Positions 1 through 10,378 of a stretch of 64,000 nt of DNA are shown here, piece by piece; position 1 is the stretch's first letter; every line of letters starts with the position of its first letter. The stretch spans positions 178,556,428-178,620,427 of the forward strand of contig NC_050101.1 in assembly GCF_902167145.1 (NCBI RefSeq), written 5' to 3'. The DNA is from Zea mays. Taxonomy: Eukaryota > Streptophyta > Magnoliopsida > Poales > Poaceae. The position numbers and the translations under genes were made by a program. The notes beneath the pieces are model-generated. The model made no database searches. It was not told the DNA's origin and worked only from the letters and a program-made list of their open reading frames with translations.

Positions 1-401
1 TGCGGCAACGAGCCGACCTGGGCCGTTCTGGCTCACGAGCTGGACAAAATTAATCAGTCTATATAATAATGATGAATATTGGAAAAATTTATATATATTC
101 GACCTGTTTCTTAGTCTTTAATGATGGATATATGACAATTATAATTTAGATTACTTGTAATGTCGCATTATAATTATTTATTTCACATTTATAGATTATT
201 AATTCACTATATAATGCAATGTTATTTTTCAAGGTGCAGCTTGCGAGCCGAGCCGGCTCGTGAGCCTGTATCAAGCCGAGCCGGCTCACGAGCCTATATC
301 GAGCCGAGCCTCCTTTTACAGCTCTTTGAGTAGGCGAGCCGAGCCAAACCCAATTATCTAACGAGACAGACCGAGCAGAGCTCGGCTCGTTTTCAGCTCT
401 A
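1..401. mobile_element. Right end of a hAT-like non-autonomous DNA element (left end outside window)
   Basis: Repeated GAGCCGAGCC/GGCTCG tracts with an AT-rich middle, ending AACGAGCCGAGC-type sequence and CTCTA near 401. Read from the other strand the end is TAGAGCTGAAAACGAGCC, which resembles the TAGGGGTGGATAACGAGCC terminus of the complete hAT-type element at 34220-34887. The left end and any target-site duplication lie outside the window, so the superfamily call is by similarity to that second copy. Confidence 0.55.
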
Positions 402-1058
402 GTCACCATGTGGCTATGGCCTATGGATAGCCACAAGGATCCTGCCTTATCTAGCAGGAGTGGGTACCCAGTTTTGCGTACCAACATGCTTATTTCGGAT
501 AGACATCATATAGCGGTTTTCAAAACCCGAATTTAGAAAAACCTAAATTACCAAAGCCGAATATTTCAGGTAACCCGAATGACCACCTCTTCAAAAGCCT
601 CTTCAAAAGACAATATGTTTAGGTAACAGTGTGGACATGGTTTCATCCCCAACGAAACTCATTTCATCTCTTTCTTTGTTAGTTACTTGCCGCATCGTTC
701 AAATTGCTGAAAACTCTTATGAAACAACCATTAAAAATGACTTTTATTGTAGATGTAATAAATCCAGTAGCCAGCTGCTACAGACACGGGTTAAGTCTTT
801 TTACAAGGTGCAGTGCTGCAGGGAAATAGGTAGGTAGTCCTCAGAAATTACAGGACCACATGAACTACAGGAATTCCATAGGTTCCTCAGAAATTACAGC
901 ATCCGTCGGCTGATCTCTCTGTGATATGAACTACAGGACCACATGAACCGATAAATCAACAGAGTAATATACATGCTCGTTCCGCGCTTGCGTTCCAATA
1001 GCTGCTTCCAAGTATTATATTGCCTAGGCCACAGACGGTCTAGGAACCATACTTTGTC
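402..1058. other. 3' flank and probable 3' UTR of the V-ATPase C gene
   Basis: No coding signal. The part next to the stop codon is presumably the 3' UTR of the minus-strand V-ATPase C gene; a minus-strand AATAAA lies at 743-748, about 310 bases past the stop, and is a candidate polyadenylation signal. Two short direct repeats occur here: CTCAGAAATTACAG near 840 and 886, and ACAGGACCACATGAAC near 851 and 932. Confidence 0.4.
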
Positions 1059-4000
1059 TCAGACAAAATTTATGGTGAAGGAGACGTAAGGGTGCGCCTC
1101 GGTTTCGCCTCCCAGACCAGCAACGCCTACATCGTCTTCGGATTTCCAATACAGGCTGCGTTCCAAATGTTGCGTTAGTGAAGAACAACACCAACATGTG
1201 AATAAAAACCCAACGGATCGCACCCCAATCAAACCACTGAATTACCTATGGGCATCGCCAGAGAGCTCGTCTAAGATGCTCCTTACTTTCTTCTCGCTCT
1301 TTGTAGATGGTGCAAGAACAGCAGACTGATGCAAAACATATGATCAGACAAGAAACTGAAGCATAATATTTGCCATCACAAAAAAAAGTCTGAGAGAATT
1401 ACCAGGAATGATGGCGGCAGACCATATCTAAGAATGCTCTCCACAAAGACACGCACAGCACAAAAGTGCATCCAGGAACTGAATACCTGCACAATAATAA
1501 TTACAGTTCACAACCAAGAAATTGAGATACCACCATATTAATTTCACCATAAATAACAAGGTTGTGCCAGTGAAATATATTAACATGAAGCAAAAGGCAG
1601 TTCCAGCATGCCAGAATCAGGGCTCACAACAAATGCCCTTACTTCAAATTTCAATAAGACCCCGTTTGTTTGGTTGGAATTCAGTTCCATTTTGATAATT
1701 ATAATCTAGACAAAACTAATTAAGTTCATATATTTATATATGTAATATATTTATATATTATTCTAAATCATATGAGAGAGATAATTATATAATACATTTA
1801 TGTTATAGCGAATCAAGTAGATGATTATGCTATAAATTGTACATCGGAAAAATAGCATGTAAACCTATAGAATCAATTTCCATCTCTCACCCCATGAATT
1901 TGAGATAGGCTTATATGATAACTTTGGAAAGTGGTGGAATGTCACATTCTAATAAAATAGCCTATTCTATTAATAAGATTCTAATTCCTCAAAATGAAAG
2001 GAAACAAACGGGACCTAAGAGAAACCTATCAATTCTAACGCACTTGAAGAAAATAATGACAGGAAACATTAATGGCATGATGGCTTTCCATAGAAACAGG
2101 GCCTAAAATTTCCATTCAACATAACTGACACTTACAGCTGAAATGTAATCAATAGAATCTTTAAGAAAAGAAATGCAGTTGTCGTTAGGACCACTAGATT
2201 ATGTAGGAAAAGACAAGTACCTCGCTGTAGCTGGCATAACACCACTGAAGAAGAGTGGTCCTCATAGCTTCTTGGTCTCGCAGTAGCTTCTCCATCTCCT
2301 GCATCCGGCTTTCCTGTGCTTCAGGACTGTACTCGAAATCACGGATCTGGAAACAAATGACAAAAAATTTAGTGGACGACAAAAGACTAAAGCAGGATAG
2401 CCAGACTAATGTAAAGCGTAAATCTCAAGAAAATCTTACCTGAAAACCCTTCTCGCGAGCACGGACCTTAAAGTTGTCAACAACCTTAGCAAATAGTGTC
2501 ACAGTGTAGAGAGCATATTCGTTGTCTTCATAGAGCTTTTTAGATGACCTAGGTACCTATGTAATTATTAGTTAGCTCATATGAATGGGACAGTCGAATC
2601 AAGTATGAATATAACTATATAAGGAAATCAGGTACATAATTTAGACAGCCTTGACAGATTCTAACTAAAGTAAGATTCTCCTAAGAACAGTTAAAATATT
2701 ATTCAATTCTCTTCAAGAGGAAAGTTATAAGAAAAATATTTCAATTTGGGAGGTTGTAATGAGCAGAAAGCATGATAAATGAAGAGTGCAATCGAAATTT
2801 AACCTTACCACAAATGTATCAAGTGTCTCATAGCTTGACAGCCAGTCTTTTTGGGAGTACTTGGGAACGATTGCAAGAAGTGTCACAAGATGTTCCGAGG
2901 TGATCATATCCTCCGGTTTTACCAGATTGGAAAGATCACGAACCGCTAAGCTTTCACACAATAAAAGACAAACTAATTAGTACAGGAAAGCAACAGATGA
3001 AATGGATATACCATCCAGTTCCGCTCTCCTGTTCCTTTTTAAAATAAACAAGGGAAAACGTAATGGTCTTGGCATCAAACAGTTCCTCCAGGGTCTGCAC
3101 AAAAGTATGACAATGCAATTTACCTCCCACTTTGCTTTCTGTTGATTGCACTAAGCTGGCTCCTTACATTATTATATTCCGCTGCTCGCACCTGGGGAAG
3201 AGAGTTTTTTTTAGAAGTTGTGAATTTAAAATAAAGCATAGAAGTTATTGACCAGATGCATCAGTACAGCAAAACCGAGAGCCATAAAACTGAGGGCAAA
3301 ACAAAAATCACAGCCAAAGAACCAAATGGTATTTTAGCTGAGAAACGTGATTTTTTTGTTTGTCGAGTCCTGACAAAATCTGTGATCAATGGTTTCTCAT
3401 CACTTTGCGTCCTAGTGGCTCCACAAATCTGTATCAGAAGCACGTGACAACTATATGCTAGGACAAGTGGAAGTAGATCTAATAGTCAAACAAACAGTGG
3501 TTAGAACAATGTAGTGATAACGTTGAATTGACATGAAAGAAGGCAAAAATCCCCTAGAATATCTTGGCAACTGTACTGAGCTCCTTCGTAATGTACACGT
3601 CTAAGTATAAAACATGGCCTCTTATTATACATATATGAATATGGTTGCATGTATTTCAGTTGTGAAGCCTGAAGAGCAACCATAGCTCCTCAATTCCAAC
3701 CAGGACTGCAACAGTAGCAAATAAAATACCCGTGAGTCTAGCATCTAGCTAATGAGTTGATGTTGCTATACCAGCGATAAACTGGGGCAGGCCGGGACAG
3801 GACACAAAAAAGGATAGGCAGAGAGGAGCGGAGTTGTGTAATAAGACTTAAGACGTGCAATCAAACCTTCATATCATCCTCAATCTTGGCAACCTGTGAC
3901 TGGATGCTGCCAACAATCTCCTTGAGCGGAGACATTGTGGGGTATTTGCCCTCATCCCACACGAACCTGAACGCGGAGCCAACACAAAAGGTTGGTTTTA

Positions 4001-4582
4001 GGCGTCCGATCAGCTGGGCAGCCTGGGCTGGACAGATAGCAGTTAGGCAGCAGACCTGGTGAGGTAGGTGTCGACAGGAACGCCATCGACGGTGAGGGTC
4101 CCACTCTCGACCCCTCCGGCGCGCTCGAGGTCCTCGATCTGCCTCCGGATCTTGTGTGACACGCCCTCCACGAAAACATTGGACTGCGGGCAGGGTATAG
4201 ATGGCATCGAATCAGAGGCTAGTGCTCGGGGCAGCAGACGTTAGAGGTGGGAAAACGGAGATCGAGATCGTGCGGGAAGCAAAGGCGGCGGGGGGAACCT
4301 TGACGAGGTCGTCGCTGAGGGCGAGAAGCGAGTCGAGGGTGCCGACGCGGAGATCCGGGACGTTGAACTGCGCAGATGGCGGATACGGTGAGGCGACGCG
4401 AGAACTAAATTCCGGCGGGAGAGTGAGAGGGAGAGGGGTCGGAAAAGGGGATCTCTTACGCGGTAGAGCGGAGTGTCGAAGGAGTGGCGGGAGATGGAGT
4501 CCTGGAGGCGAGACCACAGGGAGCTTGCGATGGCGCCAGGTGACTGCACGGGCAGAGACACGATCCAGTAGCGTGTCGCCAT
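1059..4582 (-). CDS. VHA-C: V-type proton ATPase subunit C (11 exons, 377 aa)
   Basis: Subunit C of the vacuolar H+-ATPase, a stalk subunit linking the peripheral V1 sector to the membrane V0 sector; the Arabidopsis orthologue is DET3. Exons on the minus strand: 4582-4460, 4367-4299, 4183-4056, 3966-3867, 3191-3124, 2950-2809, 2556-2440, 2346-2221, 1486-1403, 1325-1246, 1155-1059. All introns are GT-AG, the exon lengths sum to 1134 nt in one frame, and the stop is TGA at 1059-1061. The start is fixed by [16 protein letters not shown], the conserved plant N-terminus. Landmarks include [20 protein letters not shown] across exons 1-2, [18 protein letters not shown] in exon 4, [20 protein letters not shown] in exon 6, [18 protein letters not shown] across exons 8-9 and the C-terminal [11 protein letters not shown]. 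The length matches the plant family (about 375 aa) and I see no disablement. Intron 8 (1487-2220) holds a MITE. The identification is secure; only UTR limits are unknown. Confidence 0.97.
1658..2015. mobile_element. Tourist-like MITE (PIF/Harbinger type) in intron 8 of VHA-C
   Basis: A 358-bp AT-rich element with terminal inverted repeats GACCCCGTTTGTTT and (reverse complement of the right end) GGTCCCGTTTGTTT. It is flanked by TAA at 1655-1657 and 2016-2018. A 3-bp TAA/TTA target duplication with short G-rich TIRs is the signature of Tourist-like MITEs. No coding capacity. It lies wholly inside the intron, well away from both splice sites. Confidence 0.8.
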
Positions 4583-5045
4583 GGGCGCTGGCGGTGAGAC
4601 TCGGGGGAGGAGGCGCTGGTTTGGTTCGTGTGATCTGGTTGACGCAGGAGCTCGCGGCTTCGCAATGGAGGAGACGGACACCCGCACGGCCGCACCGCAC
4701 GGATCAGAATTCAGAGGAGCAGGACATGTCGGCTTCTGTGTGGGGCTGACGTGTCTTTTAGCAGTGAGTAACGAGTTCGAAATTAGAGAGCTGGAATCGG
4801 CTTTGGTTCACTTAAACCAGACTCGTTGCAAAAAAATTGTGATTCCAACTAAATGAGTTAGTTTAATTTAGAATCGTTTCCTACTCAAATACTTCAAATT
4901 TTTATCATTCATGTTACTAAGCTATCATATTCAACAGTTGTTTTAACTAAATTACTACTATTGTCAACTCGCTTCAACTTTCTCAGAACTTATGGTCAGA
5001 GTCGGATTTTTAGTAATTTACAGTTGAACCAAACAGACCCTAAAA
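4583..5045. promoter_or_regulatory. 5' flank of VHA-C: putative 5' UTR/promoter and an old MITE end
   Basis: The GC-rich first 170 bases upstream of the VHA-C start probably contain the 5' UTR and core promoter; I see no clear TATA box. From about 4790 the DNA turns AT-rich and ends near 5043 with AACCAAACAGACCC, whose reverse complement GGGTCTGTTTGGTT is a common plant MITE terminus. The matching left end is not clear, so a MITE remnant is only a suggestion. Confidence 0.35.
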
Positions 5046-5412
5046 TATAGTCGAGTGATCAGATAGACATATTTGATGTGCTAGGCCAATTAATTAACTT
5101 TGCAATCATAGCCTAAACCCATGATCATTTGTGTTGATGATCATAGTAGACACAAAGAACTCTTTGTTTGGAAGAAAAACTCGCTAGAGATTTTTATCTC
5201 AACCATGATACATCCTAGTTTTCTTAATGGTTCTTTAACGATGTCTAGCGCTCAATAGCTTCAGAACCCCAAAAAACACCTGAAACCCGCGAACAACGGT
5301 GGAAACGAGAAAACTCGTGTTTGAAGAGCTGAAACAAGTTGGAAACATATTCTACAAAGTGAGGTACATCTTTGAAGCTTTAACATTGCCTTAGAATGTC
5401 TGGCACTCTATT
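5046..5412. repeat. AT-rich degenerate repeat unit, left of element D
   Basis: Shares long stretches with 25163-25680 and 27108-27545, for example AATCATAGCC(C/T)AAA, ACACAAAGAA, TTTGGAAG and ACATCCTAGTTT(T/C)CTTAATGG. Gypsy element D interrupts it at the CTATT duplication, so 5412 continues at 25168. The copies look like diverged units of a tandem or dispersed repeat a few hundred bases long. I cannot name the family; comparison with maize knob and other satellite consensus sequences would settle it. Confidence 0.6.
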
Positions 5413-6569
5413 TGTCGGCGTTTTGGACCCGCGAGGACCCTCAACCGATTAGTGAATTTGACGTTGCGTGTCCCTGTCCAGATGGGTAGATGCAAGATGG
5501 AACACAAGGGGAGGATGAGGCTTATATTATCTTGCACCGGGGTGCTCGTAGTAGGGGTTACAAGCGTTGCGAGAGAGAGAGGGTGCGCCCTTGAGGTGAG
5601 TCGTCTGAGTTAGCCTTCTCTGCGTTTTCTCTCCTTCTCTGCCTGCCTCCTTTGGGAAGGCCCTGGACATCCCTTTTATAGATACAAGGAGATGGTCCAG
5701 CTGTACATGTGGGTGTAGCTATGTGCTAACGTGGCCGGCGGAGAAGTACTTGAGCCCTGTAGAAGCGCAGCTGGCGGTGCGGCCTGGGTCTTGCTGACGT
5801 TTCTTTGCCTTCGTAGGGAGCTTGAGAACAATCGACGTCATGGACGCATGCAGGGAACCATCATTACCTGTTGCCGGAGTAATCTAGATGGGACACCGGT
5901 CTTGTTCCTTCGTAGCCTAAGGCAGCTAGCTAGGGGTAGGGTAATGATGTATCCCCTGTGGCGTAGTCGGTCCGAGGCCAAGGTCGGGCGAGGCGGTGAC
6001 TTCTCTTGAGGCCGAGGCTGAGGTCGGGCGAGGTTGTGACTCCTCCCGAGGCCGAGGCTGAGGCCGAGGCCTGGGGTCGGGCGAGGCGGAGCTCCCTGTT
6101 GCGCACGAGGCTGAACTCGGGGGAGGTCGTGACTTATTGTCGTTAGTTTTACCCTGGTGGTTGGCACAGTAGTCGGAACGGGGTGAATAGTGTGGTTTTC
6201 CTATCAGAATGAACAGTAAAGGGACGAAGTGACTGCGGTCATTTCGACCCTGCCAACTGAGGCGCGCGTGTCAGGATAAGGTGTCAGGTGATCCCCGCAT
6301 TAAATGCGCATGCGATACGGTCGGCGGTAAGGCAATTTGGCCGAGGTTGCTACACGACAAAGTTTGCCCGAGCTTAGCTTCGGGCGAGCCGGGGGTGCGC
6401 CCGCTGCTTGAGGGGACCCTCGGGCGAGGCGCGAATCCATTCGGGACTACTGTTCTTGCCTGAGGCTGGGCTCGGGCGAGGCGAGATCGCGTCCCTTGGT
6501 AGATGAAGCTTTTAACCTTGAGTCGTTCTTGCCAGCCTTTACAGTTTGCTTTTAAAGATGTTTTCCAGC
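5413..6569 (-). repeat. 3' LTR of element D, inner end deleted
   Basis: Matches the 5' LTR (14861-15964 plus 24968-25162) with roughly 2 percent mismatches by eye in the first 200 bases. It stops at about 6569, in the sequence corresponding to TTTTCCAG(C/T)CGTGC of the 5' LTR. The last ~40 bases, including the expected TGTCGGGTACC terminus, and the adjacent polypurine tract are missing. A minus-strand TATA box corresponds to TTTTATAG near 5676. GC-rich GGTCGGGCGAGGC-type repeats occur in the 5970-6110 part. Confidence 0.85.
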
Positions 6570-7949
6570 CGTGCCTTCGCACTCCTCGCATTCATCGCAT
6601 CTTTCCACCTTCCGAGCCCCCAGATGGGGTGCACCTGTGTTGCCTTCTTCTTGCTGCTGTTGGAGGAGCGCGACCTCGTGGGGGTTGGTACTCTTCAGTC
6701 ATCGCTCGGCTTCAAGGATTTTCATCATGCAGCCAGGCTGCAGATCCCCGCCAGTGGTCACCCAGAATGATGACCGCCAGCCTTGTGGTGGGGAAGAGCG
6801 AGCCGGGCCGTGGCCTCCCCCTGCCCTCAGCTTCAAGGAAGTTCATCATCCGTGCTGGGGAGGAGGGCAAGCCAAGTCGGTGTCCTGCCCTCCGCATGGG
6901 CTGGCGACCCGCTTCTTCCTCCAGCATTTGGGGGAGAAGGGCGTTTACCAGCCTTACGGAGGGGGCGAACTGCCATCTGCTGCCTAGTCGGGGTGTGGCT
7001 GTCCGTCCACCGCACGGGCGACGGTCGCACCGTGCGCAGGTCAGCCATGTCCACGGCCCTTCCCGCGCCGCCGACCGCACCGAGGGGTCGTACAACACGT
7101 CGTACGCCACAAGGGCGGTGTCCGTGTTCTTGGATAGTCTTGTCCTCGCTCCTGTGGCGAGGACGGGAGTGAGGACCTGCTTGTGCGCGCTGGGGCGGCC
7201 GCCATTCGCCGGTGCGGCGTTGGTGCGTAGGTGGCCGCTGTCGTTGGTGCTGAGGTGGTGGCCGCCACAGGTGAGGCTCCCCACTGCAGAGGGGGTTGCC
7301 TCCACCGACGAGACCGTCAGTGCCACCTGCGCACCGGACCTCCGGCTCTTTGGCTTTAATGGCTTGTTCTCGCCCCTCGTAGGGGGACGGGGGCGAGGGC
7401 CTATTCACAGTAGTGTTTGCCCTGGGGCAATCGCTGCTGCTGTCTAGCCGCCCGAGGCAGAGGTCGTTGTCGCTGCTGGTGCAGTGGTTGCCGACGAGCC
7501 GCTTGGAGTTGGTTATCTCGCAGCCCCTCTGGTGTGGAGGTAGTTCATTCCCACGGGAATGGAGCTGGGGTCCCGTTTGTAAGGGAATGTAATGGTATTT
7601 GCCTGAGAGCAAAATGTAATTGCTTTAAGTACTAAGACATCTGCCGTAGGTCGGGAAAACCGCCGAGGGTGCTGCTGACGTCTAAGTCTATGTAGCATAG
7701 TTATCCTAAGTATGTGTATTTGTTTTCTGTGGCTGCTGAGGCCTGAACATTTGGGTATTTGAGTATAAAGCCTTGTTTCTTTCCTCTTATTCCGAGCATT
7801 GGGACTTGTTCGTCGGTAGCAGAATCACTTATCCGAGCGTGAGCTACCTTTCGCGGAAGGTGATGAGTGAGGTATCTGTATCCCAGAGGCGTAGGAGTCC
7901 CTCAGCTCGGTCAGCCTTGCCGTTCAAGGTCTCTCTCGCTCGTCATTAG
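6570..7949 (+). other. GC-rich antisense module of element D (5' part)
   Basis: This lies between the truncated 3' LTR and pol and reads in gene-like style on the strand opposite to gag-pol. Its sequence is shared with element E (about 54150-55100) and, on C's opposite strand, with 32933-33600; for example CGCTTCTTCCTCCAGCAT near 6910 and CTTTGGCTTTAATGG near 7350. Several frames stay open because of GC-richness, so I cannot fix the reading frame or exons. Both E and C have a TATA-like TTTAAAAAGGGA just upstream of the module; D lost that part in the deletion ending at 6569. Confidence 0.5.
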
Positions 7950-8886
7950 GATTCCGTTATCGACACAGTCGAAAGGCACGCCCAAGCTATGGCCTTACAG
8001 CAGCGTGCCCGGGCCGAAGGTATGTTTTGCCTACTTTGTGATTTTGTTTTTGTATTCATTCTTCTCCTCGTGTCTGAAGAATATTGTCCGACTTTCTTCA
8101 GGGCTCGAGATAGCTCTTAACGAGTCCGTCGAGAACTGCAAGGCGCTTGCCCAGGCAGCTGAGCAGAAGGAGGCCGAGCGCATGGCCATGTCCGAGGCTA
8201 TCTCGGCTTTTTGCCGGGCCTTTGGCCTCGACGACGTCCCCTCGGGTAGCTCCCCCCAGAGTCACCTGTGGGCCTTGGGCGACCACGTGCGCAGCAGACT
8301 CCGCGGGGCGCTGCACCACGGCGTTAGGAGGGCCTTCGCCGTCCTCGCTTCCCACTACGACGTGGATTTGGAGCGGGTCAGCGAGGGGTACTGCTTACCC
8401 GACGAAGAGGAGGCCGCCTTAGCCGAGGTCCAAAGGCTTGACGCGGCTGTCGAGGGCCCAAGCGCGGCGCTGTCTTCCCCCTTTGATGTGGAGATCCTTC
8501 CGCCCGTGTCGCCGTCCGAGGCCGGGCCAGATTCCACTGAGGGTGGAAACGACGCCGAGAGTGCTGCTCCTCCCCCTGCCGACACCTGAGCCTGTGGGGA
8601 ACAGTTTATTTTAAGTATGCGTATGTTTCTTGCAGCCGCTGAGGCCTAAACATTTTTAGTGTCGGAGTATAAAGTTGTGTTTTCTTTCCTCTTGTTTCGT
8701 GCGTTAGGACTTGTTCATCGGTAGCATAATCACTTATCCGAGCGCGAGTTACTTTTCGCGGAAGGTGATGAGTGAGGTATCCGTATCCTGGAGGAGTAGG
8801 AGTCCCTCGGCTCGGTCGGCCTTGCCGTTCAAAAGTCTCTCTTACTCGTTTTTAGGATTCCGTTATCGATATAGTCGAAAGGCACG
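7796..8886. repeat. Pair of ~185-bp direct repeats flanking the last antisense exon
   Basis: Copy 1 (about 7796-7980) and copy 2 (about 8701-8886) share GGACTTGTTC(G/A)TCGGTAGC at the start and ATTCCGTTATCGA further on. Copy 1 contains the small exon 7950-8019; copy 2 contains a similar TTTTAGGATTCC acceptor-like site but no matching donor. Element E has three related copies (near 55186, 55886 and 56104). Confidence 0.7.
7950..8589 (+). CDS. 3' exons of an antisense gene inside element D (hypothetical retroelement protein)
   Basis: Two exons fit together: 7950-8019, preceded by TTAG and followed by GTATGT, and 8102-8589, preceded by CTTTCTTCAG. Joined, they read a charged alpha-helical segment (exon 1 ends ALQQRARAE, exon 2 continues LEIALNESVENCKALAQ), then an acidic tail ending ESAAPPPADT and a TGA at 8587-8589. 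I do not recognise a catalytic domain. Antisense ORFs at this position are known in some grass gypsy (TAT-lineage) elements, but their role is unclear. Upstream exons are not resolved, so this is the C-terminal part only. An in-frame extension through the intron back to 7867 exists but lacks the helical pattern. Confidence 0.5.
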
Positions 8887-9005
8887 AAAGTCGTTTTGGC
8901 AGAAAACTTTTCCGAGGAAAATTTTGACGCAGAGGGGGTTCCCCCCTTCTAGCCCCCGAGGGAGGGTCTGGCTTTGCCGAGGCAAGGCTGATCCTTTCTT
9001 GATGG

Positions 9006-9659
9006 TTAGACTTTATTTATACATGTAAAGAAAAGCGAGATACATGAATGACTTGAAACATTTTTAGGGTAGAAGCGACATAGTTGTTGGATGTTCCAAG
9101 CGTTGCTGTAGACTTCGCCTCGATCATTGGCCAGCTTATATGTCCCGGGCTTCAAAATCTTTGCGATGATGAACGACCCTTCCCAGGGAGGAGTAAGCTT
9201 GTGGCGCCCTCGGGCGTCTTGTCGTAGCCGAAGCACCAAATCTCCCACTTGGAAGCCTCGGGGCTGAATCCTTCGGGTGTGGTAGCGTCGCAGAGACTGC
9301 TGATACCGCGCCGAGTGTAGCAAGGCTACTTCCCGAGCCTCTTCCAGCTGCTCCAATGAATCCTCTCGGTTGGTCTGGTTGTTTTGGTCGTCGTATGCCT
9401 TTGTCCTCGGGGAACCGTATTCCAAGTCCGTGGGTAAGATGGCCTCGGCCCCATAGACTAGGAAAAACGGTGAGAAGCCCGTGGCCTGGCTTGGCGTCGT
9501 CCTCAGACTCCAAACCACCGAGGGTAGCTCTTTCATCCACCGCTTGCCAAACTTGTTGAGGTTGTTGTAGATCCTCGGTTTTAGTCCCTGCAAAATCATG
9601 CCATTGGCGCGCTCCACCTGTCCATTTGTCCTTGGGTGAGCTATGACGGCCCAGTCCAC
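9006..9659 (-). pseudogene. Integrase C-terminal part of element D
   Basis: An open frame beginning just after the deletion junction, with NGQVERANG carrying the last Glu of the DDE triad, FFLVYGAEAILPTDLE, and the chromovirus-unlike C-terminal segment (G)DLVLRLRQDARGRHKL. It ends in TGA at 9006. The zinc-binding HHCC domain and the first two catalytic Asp residues are missing because a deletion joins this piece directly to the end of the RNase H region. Compared with E, roughly 270 residues are lost. It cannot make active integrase. Confidence 0.85.
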
Positions 9660-10378
9660 TCGGGTGCGTCATTGAGTTTGACGGATGGTTGATATATGTC
9701 TTTGGAGAGGACATTCGGGGGAACCGTCATCCACCCCGAGGCTATTTTAGCCAGCTCATCCGCAGTCTCGTTGTACCGTCGAGCCACATGGTTGAGTTCC
9801 AGCCCATAGAACTTATCTTCCAAGCGCCGAACTTCGTCGCAGTAGGCCTCCATCTTCCGATCGCGGCAGTGAGAGTTCTTCATGACTTGGTCAATAACAA
9901 GTTGCGAGTCGCCACGAGCGTCGAGGCGCCGAACCCCTAGCTCGACGGTGATGCGCAACCCATTAACCAAGGCCTCGTATTCGGCCACGTTGTTTGACGC
10001 CGGAAAATGGAGTCATATCACGTAGCACACATGTTTCTCGATGGGTGAGATGAAGAGCAAGCCAGCACCTGCTCCGGTTTTCAAAAGTGACCCAACGAAG
10101 TACATGGTCCAAAGTTCGGCCTAGATTGGAGCTGTTGGCAATTGGGTGTCGACCCATTCAGCCAGGAAGTCAGCCAGGACTTGGGATTTTATGGCCTTCC
10201 GAGGAGCGAATGAAAGTGTTTCGCCCATGAGTTCCACTGCCCATTTTGCTATCCTACCCGAGGCCTCTCGGCACTGGATGATCTCTCCCAGGGGGAAGGA
10301 TGACACCACAGTCATCGGATGAGACTCGAAGTAGTGTCACAGCTTTCGCCGTGTTAGAATCACTGCGTACAGTAGCTT
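9660..10378 (-). pseudogene. RNase H region of element D
   Basis: Recognisable by AEYEALVNGLRITVELG, DSQLVIDQVMKNSHC and ARRYNETADELAKIASG, typical of gypsy RNase H with its Glu/Asp active-site positions. At least two nonsense codons interrupt it (ends near 10121 and 9963) and one frame change lies around 10000. The minus-strand 3' side ends at the deletion junction near 9660, where it runs straight into the integrase C-terminus. Confidence 0.8.

Noticed and set aside
2954..3151. Possible extra VHA-C exon ([20 protein letters not shown])
   Set aside because: Plant subunit C has no such segment; exon 5 (ending 3124) and exon 6 (starting 2950) join in frame to give [14 protein letters not shown] without it.
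4201..4749. 182-aa plus-strand and 162/148-aa minus-strand GC-rich frames over the VHA-C start
   Set aside because: They are shadows of exons 1-3 and introns of the VHA-C gene; the spliced minus-strand gene explains the coding signal exactly.
6503..7447. 314-aa plus-strand frame in element D
   Set aside because: GC-rich DNA leaves five frames open here; this one starts inside the LTR, crosses the deletion junction and shows no domain.
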